Of a DNA stretch of 64,000 nucleotides, positions 17,867-27,881 are shown piece by piece. Numbering within the stretch: position 1 is the first letter of the stretch; the number at the start of each line of letters is the position of its first letter. The stretch spans positions 62,001 through 126,000 of the forward strand of contig CAZOOK010000003.1 in the NCBI GenBank assembly GCA_964581385.1, given 5' to 3'. The notes below the pieces were generated by a model, which made no database searches, had not been told where the DNA came from, and saw only the letters and a list, made by a program, of their open reading frames with translations. This stretch comes from CAZOOK01 sp964581385 (GTDB taxonomy: Bacteria > Pseudomonadota > Gammaproteobacteria > Nevskiales > Nevskiaceae). The position numbers and the translations under genes are program-made.

Positions 17867-19318
17867 ATGGCAGCAAACCCCGAATCCATCCACGATTTGA
17901 TACGACGACGTGAATATGCCGCAGGCTTCGTGACGGCAATCGAATCCGAAACAGTGCCGCCTGGCCTCAACGAAGACGTGATTCGCGCGATTTCGGCGCG
18001 CAAGGAAGAGCCGGAATGGCTGTTGGAATTCCGCCTCAAGGCCTATCGCCGCTGGCTTAAGATGGAAGAGCCAGAATGGGCGCACCTGCACTATCCGAAG
18101 ATCGACTATCAGGCGATTTCGTATTACTCCGCGCCCAAATCGATGGCGAATCGTCCGAAATCGCTCGATGAGGTCGATCCGAAATTGCTGGAAACCTATA
18201 AAAAGCTCGGCATCCCGCTCAGGGAACAGGAAATGCTCGCCGGCGTCGCCGTCGATGTCGTATTCGACAGTGTTTCCGTTGCGACCACATTCAAGGCGAA
18301 GCTGCGCGAAGCCGGCGTGATTTTCTGCCCGATCTCCGAAGCGGTGCATGAGCATCCTGAACTGGTACGCAAATATCTCGGCAGCGTGGTTCCATTCGGC
18401 GATAATTTCTACGCGGCGCTGAACACCGCCGTGTTCACCGACGGCTCCTTCGTTTTTATTCCAAAAGGCGTGCGTTGCCCGATGGAACTGTCGACTTACT
18501 TTCGCATCAACGAGCGCAACACCGGCCAGTTCGAACGCACGCTGATCATCGCCGAAGAAGGCTCGCACGTCAGTTACCTCGAAGGCTGCACGGCGCCGCA
18601 GCGCGACGAAAATCAGTTGCACGCAGCGGTCGTCGAACTGATCGCCCTTGACGACGCGCAGATCAAATACTCGACGGTGCAAAACTGGTATCCGGGCGAC
18701 GAAGAAGGCCGTGGCGGCATCTATAACTTCGTCACCAAGCGTGGCGACTGCCGTGGTCCGCGCAGCAAGATTTCATGGACGCAGGTCGAAACTGGCTCGG
18801 CGATCACCTGGAAATACCCGAGCTGCATTCTGCGCGGCGACGATTCGGTCGGTGAGTTCTATTCGGTGGCACTGACCAACCACATGCAACAGGCCGATAC
18901 CGGTACCAAGATGATTCATGTCGGCAAAAACACGCGTTCGACGATTGTCTCCAAGGGCATCGCCGCGGGGCGCGGCCAGCAGTCGTACCGCGGTCTTGTG
19001 CGCGTGCTGGAAACCGCCGAGGGCGCACGCAACCACACCGTCTGCGACTCTCTGCTGATCGGTGACCGCTGTGGCGCGCACACATTCCCATATACCGAAG
19101 TCCGCAATCCAAGCGCACAGCTCGAACACGAAGCGACCACTTCGAAGATCGCCGAAGACCAGCTCTACTACTGCCGCGCGCGCGGGATTTCCGAGGAGGA
19201 AGCGGTGTCGATGATCGTCAATGGCTTCTGCAAGGACGTGTTCAAGGAGCTGCCGATGGAATTCGCGGTCGAAGCACAGAAGCTGCTCAGCGTGTCCCTT
19301 GAGGGCGCGGTGGGCTGA
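17867..19318 (+). CDS. sufB: Fe-S cluster assembly scaffold SufB
   Basis: 483 residues, full length. Recognisable stretches include VFIPKGVRCPMELSTYFRIN, EGSHVSYLEGCTAPQRDENQLHAA and GAHTFPYTEVRNPSAQLEHEATTSKI near the C-terminus. SufB forms the SufBC2D complex and carries the nascent cluster. The ATG at 17867 has a GAGGA ribosome site overlapping the end of sufR. Confidence 0.98.
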   Translation: MAANPESIHDLIRRREYAAGFVTAIESETVPPGLNEDVIRAISARKEEPEWLLEFRLKAYRRWLKMEEPEWAHLHYPKIDYQAISYYSAPKSMANRPKSLDEVDPKLLETYKKLGIPLREQEMLAGVAVDVVFDSVSVATTFKAKLREAGVIFCPISEAVHEHPELVRKYLGSVVPFGDNFYAALNTAVFTDGSFVFIPKGVRCPMELSTYFRINERNTGQFERTLIIAEEGSHVSYLEGCTAPQRDENQLHAAVVELIALDDAQIKYSTVQNWYPGDEEGRGGIYNFVTKRGDCRGPRSKISWTQVETGSAITWKYPSCILRGDDSVGEFYSVALTNHMQQADTGTKMIHVGKNTRSTIVSKGIAAGRGQQSYRGLVRVLETAEGARNHTVCDSLLIGDRCGAHTFPYTEVRNPSAQLEHEATTSKIAEDQLYYCRARGISEEEAVSMIVNGFCKDVFKELPMEFAVEAQKLLSVSLEGAVG

Positions 19319-19349
19319 ACCTAATCACAGTCGAAGCAGTTGAAATCAG

Positions 19350-20093
19350 ATGCTCGAAATCAAGAATCTTCACGCCACTGTTCACGGCAAGGAAATCCTC
19401 AAAGGCCTGGATCTGACCGTCAAGGCGGGCGAAGTGCACGCGATCATGGGACCGAACGGTGCCGGCAAGTCCACGCTCGGCTATGTACTCGCCGGCCGCG
19501 AGGGTTACGAAGCCAGTGCCGGCTCGGTGACCTTCGACGGCAAGGATCTGCTCACGCTGACACCGGAAGTGCGCGCCTGTGAAGGCCTATTCCTTGGCTT
19601 CCAGTATCCGGTCGAAATTCCCGGGGTCAGCAATCTCACGCTGCTGAAAGCGGCGGTCAACGCACGCCGCAAATATCGCGGCATCGGCGAAATCGAAGCC
19701 ACCGATTTCCTGGCCTGGGTGCGCGAGCGCGCGAAGATCATGAAGATCGATCCAAAGATGCTCTCGCGCGGCGTCAATGAAGGTTTCTCCGGCGGCGAGA
19801 AGAAACGCAACGAGATCCTGCAGATGTTGGTGCTCGAACCGCGTCTGACCATTCTCGACGAAACCGATTCGGGCCTCGACATCGATGCGCTCAAGATCGT
19901 CGCCGACGGCGTCAACGCCATGCGTTCGCCAGACCGCGCGACGGTACTAGTCACGCACTATCAGCGCCTGCTCGATTACGTGAAGCCCGACTTCGTCCAT
20001 GTGCTCGCTGGTGGCCGCATCGTCAGATCCGGCGGACCCGAACTCGCGATCGAACTTGAAGAAAAGGGTTATGCGTGGCTGGAGGCAGCGTGA
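19350..20093 (+). CDS. sufC: SUF complex ATPase SufC
   Basis: 247 residues. Walker A GPNGAGKSTLGYVLAGR, signature GFSGGEKKRNEILQML, Walker B LTILDETDSGLDIDAL and the H-loop LVTHYQRLL are present. It powers conformational change of SufBC2D in the cytosol. Its stop codon overlaps the sufD GTG start. Confidence 0.98.
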   Translation: MLEIKNLHATVHGKEILKGLDLTVKAGEVHAIMGPNGAGKSTLGYVLAGREGYEASAGSVTFDGKDLLTLTPEVRACEGLFLGFQYPVEIPGVSNLTLLKAAVNARRKYRGIGEIEATDFLAWVRERAKIMKIDPKMLSRGVNEGFSGGEKKRNEILQMLVLEPRLTILDETDSGLDIDALKIVADGVNAMRSPDRATVLVTHYQRLLDYVKPDFVHVLAGGRIVRSGGPELAIELEEKGYAWLEAA

Positions 20094-21322
20094 ATCCGGC
20101 CCTGGCCAGCTACGCGGAAGCGTTCGAACGTTTCACCGCCGTCGTACCGGCGCCGCAGCGCGCGGCGCGGCGCGAACGATTGAATGAATTTCTCAAACTC
20201 GGCTTTCCGCACCGCAAGGTCGAGGACTGGCGCTACACCGATCTGAGCACGCTGGCTACGGGCAGCTTCATCAATGCATCGGACGCAACAGATTCGTTGA
20301 GCGGCGCTTTCCTGCCGCGCACTGATCGACTCGTCTACATCAACGGCCACCTCGACAAGACACAGAGCACTGCCGACGAGCTCAGCGACTGGATCGCTGG
20401 TGACGACGTGACCGGCGATGCTGTGGCGGCATTGAACGCCGCGTTCGCGCTGCCGGGGCTGAATCTCAAGCTGGGCCGCAATGCAACCATCGCGCGCACC
20501 TTGCATATTGTCATCGCCGGGCATCCGCAAAACTCGCCGGCGATGAATCATCAGCGGCATCGCATTGAGCTCGGCGAGGCCGCCGAAGCAACCATCGTTT
20601 TTGATTTCATCGGCCTTGGTGATGGCGCGCATCTGGCGACACATACGCTCGATATCCGACTCGCCGCAGGTGCGCGGCTGCAACTGTACCGCGTGCAGAA
20701 TGAGAGGGCCGGCAGTACGCTGCTGACGCGCATCGATGCGCGACTCGCGCGCGACAGTCATTTTGAAGCGGTCTGTGTCGATGGCGGCAGCGGGCTCGCG
20801 CGCCATGATCTCAATGTCGAACTGGCCGAACCGGGCGCCGAAGTCATCGTCGATGGACTCTTCATGCCGGTTCCCGGGGCGCACATCGACAACCACACGC
20901 GTATCGTTCACGCGGCACCGCACGGCCGTTCGCGCGAATTGTTCAAGGGCATCGTCGACGAACGCACGCGCGCCGTGTTCAACGGCAAAATCATCGTGCG
21001 ACCTGGCGCACAAAAAACCGATTCCGAACAGCACGTGGCGAATCTACTGCTATCGCGCCGCGCCGAAATCGACGCCAAGCCGGAACTCGAAATCTACGCC
21101 GACGACGTCAAGTGCGCGCACGGCGCGACCGTCGGGCAACTCGACGAAACCGCGCTCGCTTACTTGCGCAGTCGTGGCATTGACGCGGCAACTGCGCGGG
21201 CGCTGCTGCTGCGTGCATTCGCATCGGAAGTACTGGACAAAGTGGAACCCGCAGCGCTGCGCGCACGCCTGCGACAGCAATTGAACCTGCCGGCCGGCGA
21301 CTCACTGGATATCGCCGCATGA
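20090..21322 (+). CDS. sufD: Fe-S cluster assembly protein SufD
   Basis: 410 residues. The C-terminal SufBD core is visible (DNHTRIVHAAPHGRSRELFKGIVDERTRAVFNGKI, SRRAEIDAKPELEIYADDVKCAHGAT, YLRSRGID). The start is chosen at GTG 20090 because GGAGG sits six bases upstream and it overlaps the sufC stop (GTGA); another GTG at 20075 lacks a ribosome site. SufD partners SufB and SufC. Confidence 0.96.
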   Translation: MNPALASYAEAFERFTAVVPAPQRAARRERLNEFLKLGFPHRKVEDWRYTDLSTLATGSFINASDATDSLSGAFLPRTDRLVYINGHLDKTQSTADELSDWIAGDDVTGDAVAALNAAFALPGLNLKLGRNATIARTLHIVIAGHPQNSPAMNHQRHRIELGEAAEATIVFDFIGLGDGAHLATHTLDIRLAAGARLQLYRVQNERAGSTLLTRIDARLARDSHFEAVCVDGGSGLARHDLNVELAEPGAEVIVDGLFMPVPGAHIDNHTRIVHAAPHGRSRELFKGIVDERTRAVFNGKIIVRPGAQKTDSEQHVANLLLSRRAEIDAKPELEIYADDVKCAHGATVGQLDETALAYLRSRGIDAATARALLLRAFASEVLDKVEPAALRARLRQQLNLPAGDSLDIAA

Positions 21323-22572
21323 ACGCGCCGCAGCCACGACCAGCTGCTGTCGTTGCGGCATTCGATGTCGAGCGTATTCGCGCCGACTTCCCGATCCTTC
21401 GCGAACCGGTGCGCGGCGGTCGCCTCGCCTATCTTGACAATGGCGCCACTACGCAGAAACCGGAATCGGTGCTGCGCGCGCTCGACCACTACTATCGCCA
21501 TCAGAACGCCAACGTGCATCGTGCAGTGCACGACCTCGCCGAGCGTGCGACGACTGCCTACGAAGGCGCACGCGATCGGGTCGCTCGCTTCTTCAATGCG
21601 GCGCGCGAAGAAATCGTATTCACGCGCGGAACCACCGAAAGCATCAACCTCGTTGCCTATGCGTTCCTGCGCCCGCGCCTCAAACCCGGTGATGAAATCC
21701 TCGTCACGGGCATGGAACATCACTCCAATATCGTGCCGTGGCAGCTCGTTGCGGCGCAGACCGGCGCACATGTCGTCGCGGCGCCGGTCACCGATAGCGG
21801 CGAACTGGACTTTGACGCCTGGCGTGAATTACTAAACGCACGCACTCGCTTCGTCGCGGTCACACAGGTATCGAATACCCTGGGCACGATCAACCCAGTG
21901 CAGGAACTGATCCGCGAAGCGCACGCCCGCGGAATTCCGGTGCTGATCGATGGGGCGCAGGCAATCGCCCATCTGCGCGTCGACGTCAAAGCGCTGGATG
22001 CGGATTTCTATGCGTGTTCCTCGCACAAGGCCTACGGTCCGACGGGTTTCGGCATCCTGTATGGTCGCCGTGAACTGCTCGAAGCCGCAGAACCCTGGCA
22101 GGGTGGCGGCGACATGATTCGCACCGTCTCATTCGCCGGCAGCACTTGGAACGACTTGCCGTACAAATTTGAGGCGGGCACACCGGACATCTCCGGTGCC
22201 ATCGGCTTCGGCGCCGCGTTGGACTATATCGAGTCGATCGGTTTCGATGCGATCGCGGCCCACGAGCACGCCTTGCTGATCGAAGCCACCGAGCGACTTC
22301 GCGAAATTCCGGGGCTCAGGCTGATCGGCACTGCCAAGGACAAAAGCGGAATCCTCTCCTTCGTCATGGGCTGCGCGCATCCACAGGACATCGGAACGAT
22401 TCTCGACCAGTGCGGCGTCGCGGTTCGCACCGGCCACCACTGCACGATGCCGCTGATGGAGCGCTTCTCCATCCCCGCCACAGTACGCGCCTCGCTGGCT
22501 GTTTATAACAACAGAGAGGATGTCGACCAGTTGCACCAAGGTTTATTGAAAGCCGTTCGTATTTTCCGCTGA
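21319..22572 (+). CDS. sufS: Cysteine desulfurase SufS
   Basis: 417 residues. A class V aminotransferase fold with the PLP Lys at K237 (SSHKAYGPTG) and the persulfide-forming Cys at C375 (RTGHHCTMP). It supplies sulfur for cluster assembly from cysteine. The ATG overlaps the sufD stop (ATGA). No sufE/sufU, sufA or sufT follows; the operon appears to end here. Confidence 0.97.
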   Translation: MNAPQPRPAAVVAAFDVERIRADFPILREPVRGGRLAYLDNGATTQKPESVLRALDHYYRHQNANVHRAVHDLAERATTAYEGARDRVARFFNAAREEIVFTRGTTESINLVAYAFLRPRLKPGDEILVTGMEHHSNIVPWQLVAAQTGAHVVAAPVTDSGELDFDAWRELLNARTRFVAVTQVSNTLGTINPVQELIREAHARGIPVLIDGAQAIAHLRVDVKALDADFYACSSHKAYGPTGFGILYGRRELLEAAEPWQGGGDMIRTVSFAGSTWNDLPYKFEAGTPDISGAIGFGAALDYIESIGFDAIAAHEHALLIEATERLREIPGLRLIGTAKDKSGILSFVMGCAHPQDIGTILDQCGVAVRTGHHCTMPLMERFSIPATVRASLAVYNNREDVDQLHQGLLKAVRIFR

Positions 22573-22841
22573 ACCCCCAAATCCAGTAAGCACACCGGCG
22601 AAGAGATCTTTGCGATCCTTTCGTGTGCACGCCGTGTTCCCTGTTCACAGTTAGTGCGTTTTATCTAATGTCGCTCTGACAGCCGGTTCAGTCCTTCCTC
22701 GTATTTATTAATAAGAACGCATCCGCCCCAAGGCGGGAATGCGAAAATTCCGGCCGTCCTGCCGGCTTGCACGCGAAGTATTTCGCGACAGTCGATTTGC
22801 GACGAAACGGATTCAGGGGAATTTGATACGGGAGACATGGC

Positions 22842-23459
22842 ATGAATGCGCGGCTGAATCGTTCTGCGCCGGCGTTGGTTTTGATCCGGACTGAGTTACC
22901 GCCTAAGGCGAAGCTGGATGCGGGTTTCACTCTGATCGAAGTTCTGGTGGCACTCGTAATTCTTTCGATCGGTTTGCTCGGCACTGCCGGATTGCAACTC
23001 GCGAGTCTGCGGGAAAGCAAAAACACACTCCTCGCATCGCAGGCGGCGGCGCTCGCCTACTCGCTCGCCGACATGATGCGCGCGAATGCGGCCGCGGTGA
23101 ATACCGGAGGTTACGACTTCAATCCGGAGACGGATACACCGCCCGATCCGGCTTCGTTGCCTGATTGCAGCAGCTCCTGCTCACCGTCAGACATCGCCAG
23201 CTTTGATCTGAATCAGTGGTACCGACAGGTCGCCCATTCGCTGCCGTCGGGAAATGCGCGCATCACTTGTGAGGCCGCCGAAAGCGGCGATGCCTGTCCT
23301 GCGAGCGGCGCGGTACGCACGATCACCGTTTTCTGGAATCCCAATCGCACTGCAGCTGCCGCACAAAAGGATTTCAGTTGCGGCAAGAACAACGCTGGCA
23401 AAGGCACCACCAATAGCACGAACGCGCTGACCTGTGTCGTCATCGGGCTGCAGACATGA
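22842..23459 (+). CDS. pilV: Type IV pilus minor pilin PilV
   Basis: 205 residues. A type III (prepilin) signal ends at G28 before FTLIEVLVALVILSIGLLG, with Glu at mature position 5. A long leader precedes it. Several Cys in the C-terminal domain suggest disulfides. Minor pilins prime pilus assembly at the inner membrane. It is first of a tight pilV-pilW-pilX-pilY1-pilE run, and the next gene overlaps its stop by four bases. No fimU/fimT-type gene precedes it in the 270-base gap. Confidence 0.9.
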   Translation: MNARLNRSAPALVLIRTELPPKAKLDAGFTLIEVLVALVILSIGLLGTAGLQLASLRESKNTLLASQAAALAYSLADMMRANAAAVNTGGYDFNPETDTPPDPASLPDCSSSCSPSDIASFDLNQWYRQVAHSLPSGNARITCEAAESGDACPASGAVRTITVFWNPNRTAAAAQKDFSCGKNNAGKGTTNSTNALTCVVIGLQT

Positions 23460-24346
23460 TCCTGCAAGAGCAACGCGGCTTTTCGCTGATCGAACTCATG
23501 GTATCGCTGACGCTCGGTCTGCTCGTGATCGCCGCTGCGGGCGCCAACTACGTTGCGAGCAAAAAATCGTTCGTTGAAAGTAGTGGGATGACACAAGTTC
23601 AGGAAAATCTGCGTGCTTCATTACAGCTGATGAACACGGCCGTCCGCCAGGCGGGCTTCCTACCTGATCCACGCAATCAGCCTGCATCCGGCCAGTATTT
23701 TCGCGATGGCGGCGCTGGCAGCAACACGCTCGCGGTTTTCGGTGGCGTATATGGAGACAGCAAAGGATCGAATCTCAGCGCCGAATTTCCGTTTGCCAAA
23801 CTCGGCGGTGCAAGCTATCCCGCCGATCAACCAGACTCGCAGGCCAGCTATCTGTCGGTATCCTTCGCTGGCCTCGGCGACAAAGGTGCGTCGAATACGG
23901 TGCAAATCCGCGACTGCGTCGGCACGCCGGTATATGCGAATGAGATCGCGGTGAACGTCTTCTTCGTCGCCAAGCTCGCGAAGGACAGTGTCTACAGCCT
24001 GTATTGCGCCACACGGCACTACGACAGCGCGACGCTGGCGGTCGAGGCAAACGACGATCAGGTACAGCCGTTGATCCAGGGCATCAGCTTCCTCGGGGTT
24101 CGCTTCGGACTCGACGCCAACGGCAACCGGCAGACCAACCAATACGTGTCGTCGGCCGGCGTTCCCGCATCAGCGTGGACGCAGGTGTCCAGCGTACAAA
24201 TCACGATTGTCGCCACTTCGCAGGAAACCGTCGCAATCGGAGCCGCCGCCAATACGAATGCGGGCGACGGCGTCAATCACGTTGCGGGTGGATATCTCCA
24301 GCAGAAGCTGACTGAGACCGTGGCCATTCGCAATCATCTTTCGTAA
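23456..24346 (+). CDS. pilW: Type IV pilus minor pilin PilW
   Basis: 296 residues. A short leader MILQEQRG is followed by the cleavage-site hydrophobic helix FSLIELMVSLTLGLLVIAAA with Glu5. The body is typical of PilW (QENLRASLQLMNTAVRQAGF). It acts with PilV, PilX and PilE in the pilus-initiating tip complex. Its start overlaps the pilV stop. Confidence 0.92.
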   Translation: MILQEQRGFSLIELMVSLTLGLLVIAAAGANYVASKKSFVESSGMTQVQENLRASLQLMNTAVRQAGFLPDPRNQPASGQYFRDGGAGSNTLAVFGGVYGDSKGSNLSAEFPFAKLGGASYPADQPDSQASYLSVSFAGLGDKGASNTVQIRDCVGTPVYANEIAVNVFFVAKLAKDSVYSLYCATRHYDSATLAVEANDDQVQPLIQGISFLGVRFGLDANGNRQTNQYVSSAGVPASAWTQVSSVQITIVATSQETVAIGAAANTNAGDGVNHVAGGYLQQKLTETVAIRNHLS

Positions 24347-24370
24347 TTTCTTTCGAAATTGGAAGTACCC

Positions 24371-24967
24371 GTGAACAAAACCTTGCATACGTCCGCCCAC
24401 CGATCGCGCGGCATCGCACTCGCTTCGGTGCTGATCATCCTAATGGTTCTTACTTTGATTGGAGTCACTGCGTTCTCTCTGAACACGTCGGAACAGAAAG
24501 CGGTCGTCGCGAATAATGACTACCACCGTGCGTTTCAGGCGGCGGATTCCGCCGTTGCGGAAGGCGAACTATGGCTGGAACAGCAAACCAGTCAGCCGCT
24601 CGCGGCGGTAGGTTGCAGTAATCCATCCGTCGCCTGTGGCGGCGAAATTCTGGTCTGGTCGGGCACTCCCACTTCGCCGATCAACGACTGGTTCGGGTTC
24701 GACTGGCTCGACAACGGTCTCGACTATTGCAGCAATTACGATCAGACCTCGGCGCCCACGCACCGCACGCACAACTGCGATCTGGCGCGTATTGGCCAGA
24801 CGCCACGCTATGTCGTCGAAGAGCTCGGGCCCGAGCTCGACGGCAGCATCGTTGTCGGACAGGACCAGACACCGCATCGCTGGTATTACCGGGTCACGGG
24901 ACAAGGCACCGGTACGGAGCCGCGAATGACCTCAATGGCGCAGAGCGTTTACGTGAAGGTGTATTGA
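24371..24967 (+). CDS. pilX: Type IV pilus assembly protein PilX
   Basis: About 198 residues. RSRGIALASVLIILMVLT is the PilX-type N-terminal helix, in which the usual Glu5 is absent as in the family; then NTSEQKAVVANNDYHRAFQAADSAVAEGE. I use GTG 24371 with GGAAG five bases upstream rather than TTG 24359, which has no ribosome site. It is followed after two bases by pilY1. Confidence 0.85.
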   Translation: MNKTLHTSAHRSRGIALASVLIILMVLTLIGVTAFSLNTSEQKAVVANNDYHRAFQAADSAVAEGELWLEQQTSQPLAAVGCSNPSVACGGEILVWSGTPTSPINDWFGFDWLDNGLDYCSNYDQTSAPTHRTHNCDLARIGQTPRYVVEELGPELDGSIVVGQDQTPHRWYYRVTGQGTGTEPRMTSMAQSVYVKVY

Positions 24968-24969
24968 TC

Positions 24970-27297
24970 ATGACGAAATTCCACGTGACCCAATCGACAC
25001 TGCGTCCCACGCCGCGGACAACACGCACGTGGCGAATCGGTGTCGCCGGTGCCGCTCTCGTCATTGCGAGCGGCGCGACCGCGGAAACGATCGACTTCCC
25101 GAACGTTCCGTTGTCGCTCGGCGCCTGTGCGTTATCCGATACTGTGTCCACGAGAAGTTCCGCCACCGCGGTGTCATCGAGCAGCGGCACTCTGAGCACT
25201 GATGCGCAGGTATTCCAAGGCCGCTTTGACAGCTCCGATTGGAGCGGCCAGTTGCTGGCTTATTCGCTGGCGACAGCCACCGCGAGTCCCTGCACTTCAA
25301 CGTCCATCGGCGCACCTTGCGACACCCCGAATTGGGATGCCGGTCAAATCCTCAATAGCCAGAATTTCGACAGTGGACGCAATGTCATTACCTATGACGC
25401 GTCGTCACGAAGAGGGATTCCGTTTCGCTGGGACAATCTGAATACAGAGCAGCAAACGCTGCTGAACGCGAATACGGATGTTCCATCAAAGGCGGACAAC
25501 AATGGTGCCCTTCGCGTGGAATACCTGCGTGGCTCAACCGAACATGAGAACACCACGGCGACGCCGCGTTTTCGCCGTCGCATCGATCCGAACAAAGTCG
25601 ACGCCAACGGTAGTCCCGCCACCAGCACCATTCTCGGCGACATCATCGACTCCAATCCGTTCTATGTCGGCGCTCCGGCAACCAACTATGACTTCAACGA
25701 CTATGCTGGCTTTCGCGCCAATTACACATCGCGAACGCCGATGGTTTACGTCGGTGCCAACGACGGCATGCTGCATGGCTTCGATGCCAACGCACACATC
25801 CTCGACAGGGGCGGCAAGGAATTGCTGGCGTACGTTCCAAGCACAGTATTTGGCACGCCAGCGACCGCGACATCGGCAGCCACTCCGCAACTCTCGCTGC
25901 TGACGTCGCCGGCCTACCGCCACACCTTTATGGTCGACGGCGGCGTGTCGGCAGCCGATGCCTGCTGGGGTGGGAATCGGGCGAGTTGCTGGCACACGGT
26001 ACTCGCCGGCGGGCTTGGTGCCGGCGGTCGCGGCATCTACGCATTGGACGTAACTGATCCAGCTCGTTTCAAAGAAGACAACGCCGACTCGCTGCTGCTA
26101 TGGGAATTCACCAGCCGCGACAACGCAGATCTCGGCTATACCTTCAGCCAGCCGGCGATCGTAAGAATGGCAAACAATCGCTGGGCGGTCGTGATCGGCA
26201 ACGGCTATGACAACACCGGCGCGTCGGGCCGCGCGGTGCTGTTCATCCTATTCATCGATCACAATAAGGCCAGTTCGTGGACTGGCGACTACATCGAGAT
26301 TCCCGTCGATACTCCCGCCGGCTTCGCGGCCCCAAACGGCTTGGCAACGCCCGCGGCCGTCGATACGGATGGCGACGGCTACATCGACGCGATCTACGCC
26401 GGCGATCTGGCCGGCGATCTTTGGAAATTCGATGTCGGGCCCGACAATGTGGCGCAATGGAAAGTTGCATACGGCGGTAAGCCGCTGTTCGTTGCAACCG
26501 ACAGCACCGGCAAGCGCCAGCCGATCACCGAACGTCCAAACATCGGCTACAACCTGCTGACCGCGCCGCAGACATTACCGCACGACGTGATTGTTTACTT
26601 CGGCACCGGCCGCTACCTCGACGCGGGTGACAACGCAGTTTCCGGCGTCAACACGTTCTACGGTATCTTCGACCAAGGCTGGAGCGCACTGCCATCCATC
26701 ACACGCAGCAATCTGCTGAAGCAAACCATCGCGCAGGAATCGGTCCGAAATGGCGGCGCGTGTTCGCCGGGATCTGATTGCTACCGGTTTACGTCGAGCA
26801 ATAACTACAACACCGGACTGCAGAACCAGTACGGCTGGTATATCGATCTGACCGATTCGGGCGAACGGCAAATCACGAATCCACTGCTGTACGGAGGAAA
26901 AATCATCTTCACGACTTTGATTCCCGCGTCCGGCACCTGCACCAGAGATGCGGCCGGCTGGCTGATGGAACTGGCCGCGAGCAACGGCGCCGCAGCCGAC
27001 CAGGCAACGCTCGATATCAACCACGACAACGCTGTCGATAGCCAGGACAAAATCACCGCGAGCGGAAAAGTTTCGGCACCGAGCGGCGCTCGTTCGACCG
27101 CCGGCATCCTGTCGTCTCCGCAGATCGAAATTTCGCCACGCATGTCCGATGGCAGCACACCTTCCGAGCATCTGTTAATCAGCACCGGTGCAAAGGACAC
27201 CGATGGCGGTCCCGGCGATGCGCTCATCGGCAGCCACGCGGAACGCTCCGGCGCGACGCTGGGCCGCATTTCCTGGCACGAAATCGCACCGCCATGA
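24970..27297 (+). CDS. pilY1: PilY1-type pilus tip adhesin/assembly factor (short form)
   Basis: 775 residues with a signal-like N-terminus (RTWRIGVAGAALVIASGATA). The C-terminal beta-propeller of PilY1 is recognisable: TPMVYVGANDGMLHGFDA, GGVSAADACW, GLGAGGRGIYALDVT, and the calcium-binding loop DTDGDGYID followed by AIYAGDLAGDLWKFDV. A second DINHDNAVDSQD loop is near the end. PilY1 promotes pilus extension and surface sensing or adhesion. Family members often exceed 1000 residues because of an N-terminal von Willebrand A domain; there is no room for one here. The start is fixed by the ATG three bases after the pilX stop. Confidence 0.9.
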   Translation: MTKFHVTQSTLRPTPRTTRTWRIGVAGAALVIASGATAETIDFPNVPLSLGACALSDTVSTRSSATAVSSSSGTLSTDAQVFQGRFDSSDWSGQLLAYSLATATASPCTSTSIGAPCDTPNWDAGQILNSQNFDSGRNVITYDASSRRGIPFRWDNLNTEQQTLLNANTDVPSKADNNGALRVEYLRGSTEHENTTATPRFRRRIDPNKVDANGSPATSTILGDIIDSNPFYVGAPATNYDFNDYAGFRANYTSRTPMVYVGANDGMLHGFDANAHILDRGGKELLAYVPSTVFGTPATATSAATPQLSLLTSPAYRHTFMVDGGVSAADACWGGNRASCWHTVLAGGLGAGGRGIYALDVTDPARFKEDNADSLLLWEFTSRDNADLGYTFSQPAIVRMANNRWAVVIGNGYDNTGASGRAVLFILFIDHNKASSWTGDYIEIPVDTPAGFAAPNGLATPAAVDTDGDGYIDAIYAGDLAGDLWKFDVGPDNVAQWKVAYGGKPLFVATDSTGKRQPITERPNIGYNLLTAPQTLPHDVIVYFGTGRYLDAGDNAVSGVNTFYGIFDQGWSALPSITRSNLLKQTIAQESVRNGGACSPGSDCYRFTSSNNYNTGLQNQYGWYIDLTDSGERQITNPLLYGGKIIFTTLIPASGTCTRDAAGWLMELAASNGAAADQATLDINHDNAVDSQDKITASGKVSAPSGARSTAGILSSPQIEISPRMSDGSTPSEHLLISTGAKDTDGGPGDALIGSHAERSGATLGRISWHEIAPP

Positions 27298-27770
27298 TGC
27301 GACGACGTGGCAGACGAACATCCGGCTTCACGCTGATCGAACTCGTCATCGTTTTGACCGTGGTTGCGATCCTCGCAATCTTGGCGGTCCGCAGCTACAA
27401 GGGCTACGTTATCCGCTCGCGGCGCATCGAAGCAGAGACACAACTGCTGCAACTCGCGCAGAAACTCGAACAGAACTATGCGCAATTCGATACCTACAAC
27501 ACGACCGCAACGGCGGACGGGACAAAGAACGCCCCCACTCCCGCAGATCTCGGCTTCCCGCAATCTCCGGCAAAACCGGAAAGTCCTATTTACACGATCG
27601 ACTTCCCGTCGCCGCCGACTTCTACCTACTTTCTGATCCGCGCTACACCGGTCACGAGCACGATGAACATGAAAGATGGCTTTTTGCAGTTCGATTCCAC
27701 GGGACTGAAAAGCTGGGACAGAAACAATGACGCGGCCATCACCGATGACGAGCGCACTTGGAATCCATGA
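27294..27770 (+). CDS. pilE: Type IV minor pilin PilE
   Basis: 158 residues. A basic leader MMRRRGRRTSG precedes FTLIELVIVLTVVAILAILAV with Glu at mature position 5, followed by the PilE-like SRRIEAETQLLQLAQKLEQNYA helix. It overlaps the pilY1 stop (ATGA) and ends the pilus operon. It may be the minor pilin that joins the tip complex to the major pilin. Confidence 0.9.
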   Translation: MMRRRGRRTSGFTLIELVIVLTVVAILAILAVRSYKGYVIRSRRIEAETQLLQLAQKLEQNYAQFDTYNTTATADGTKNAPTPADLGFPQSPAKPESPIYTIDFPSPPTSTYFLIRATPVTSTMNMKDGFLQFDSTGLKSWDRNNDAAITDDERTWNP

Positions 27771-27881
27771 GCTGGAACCTGTGAAATCGGATCCGGATGG
27801 GTCCGACGGGAACTTTCTCGCGTCTGTTTGGTATAGTAACCAGTGCTCCCACCAGTCCGTTCGCAAGCGCGGCTGCTCCTG

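Noticed and set aside
17516..18682. 388-codon minus-strand open frame across sufR and sufB
   Set aside because: Overlaps two well-supported genes on the other strand; no family resemblance.
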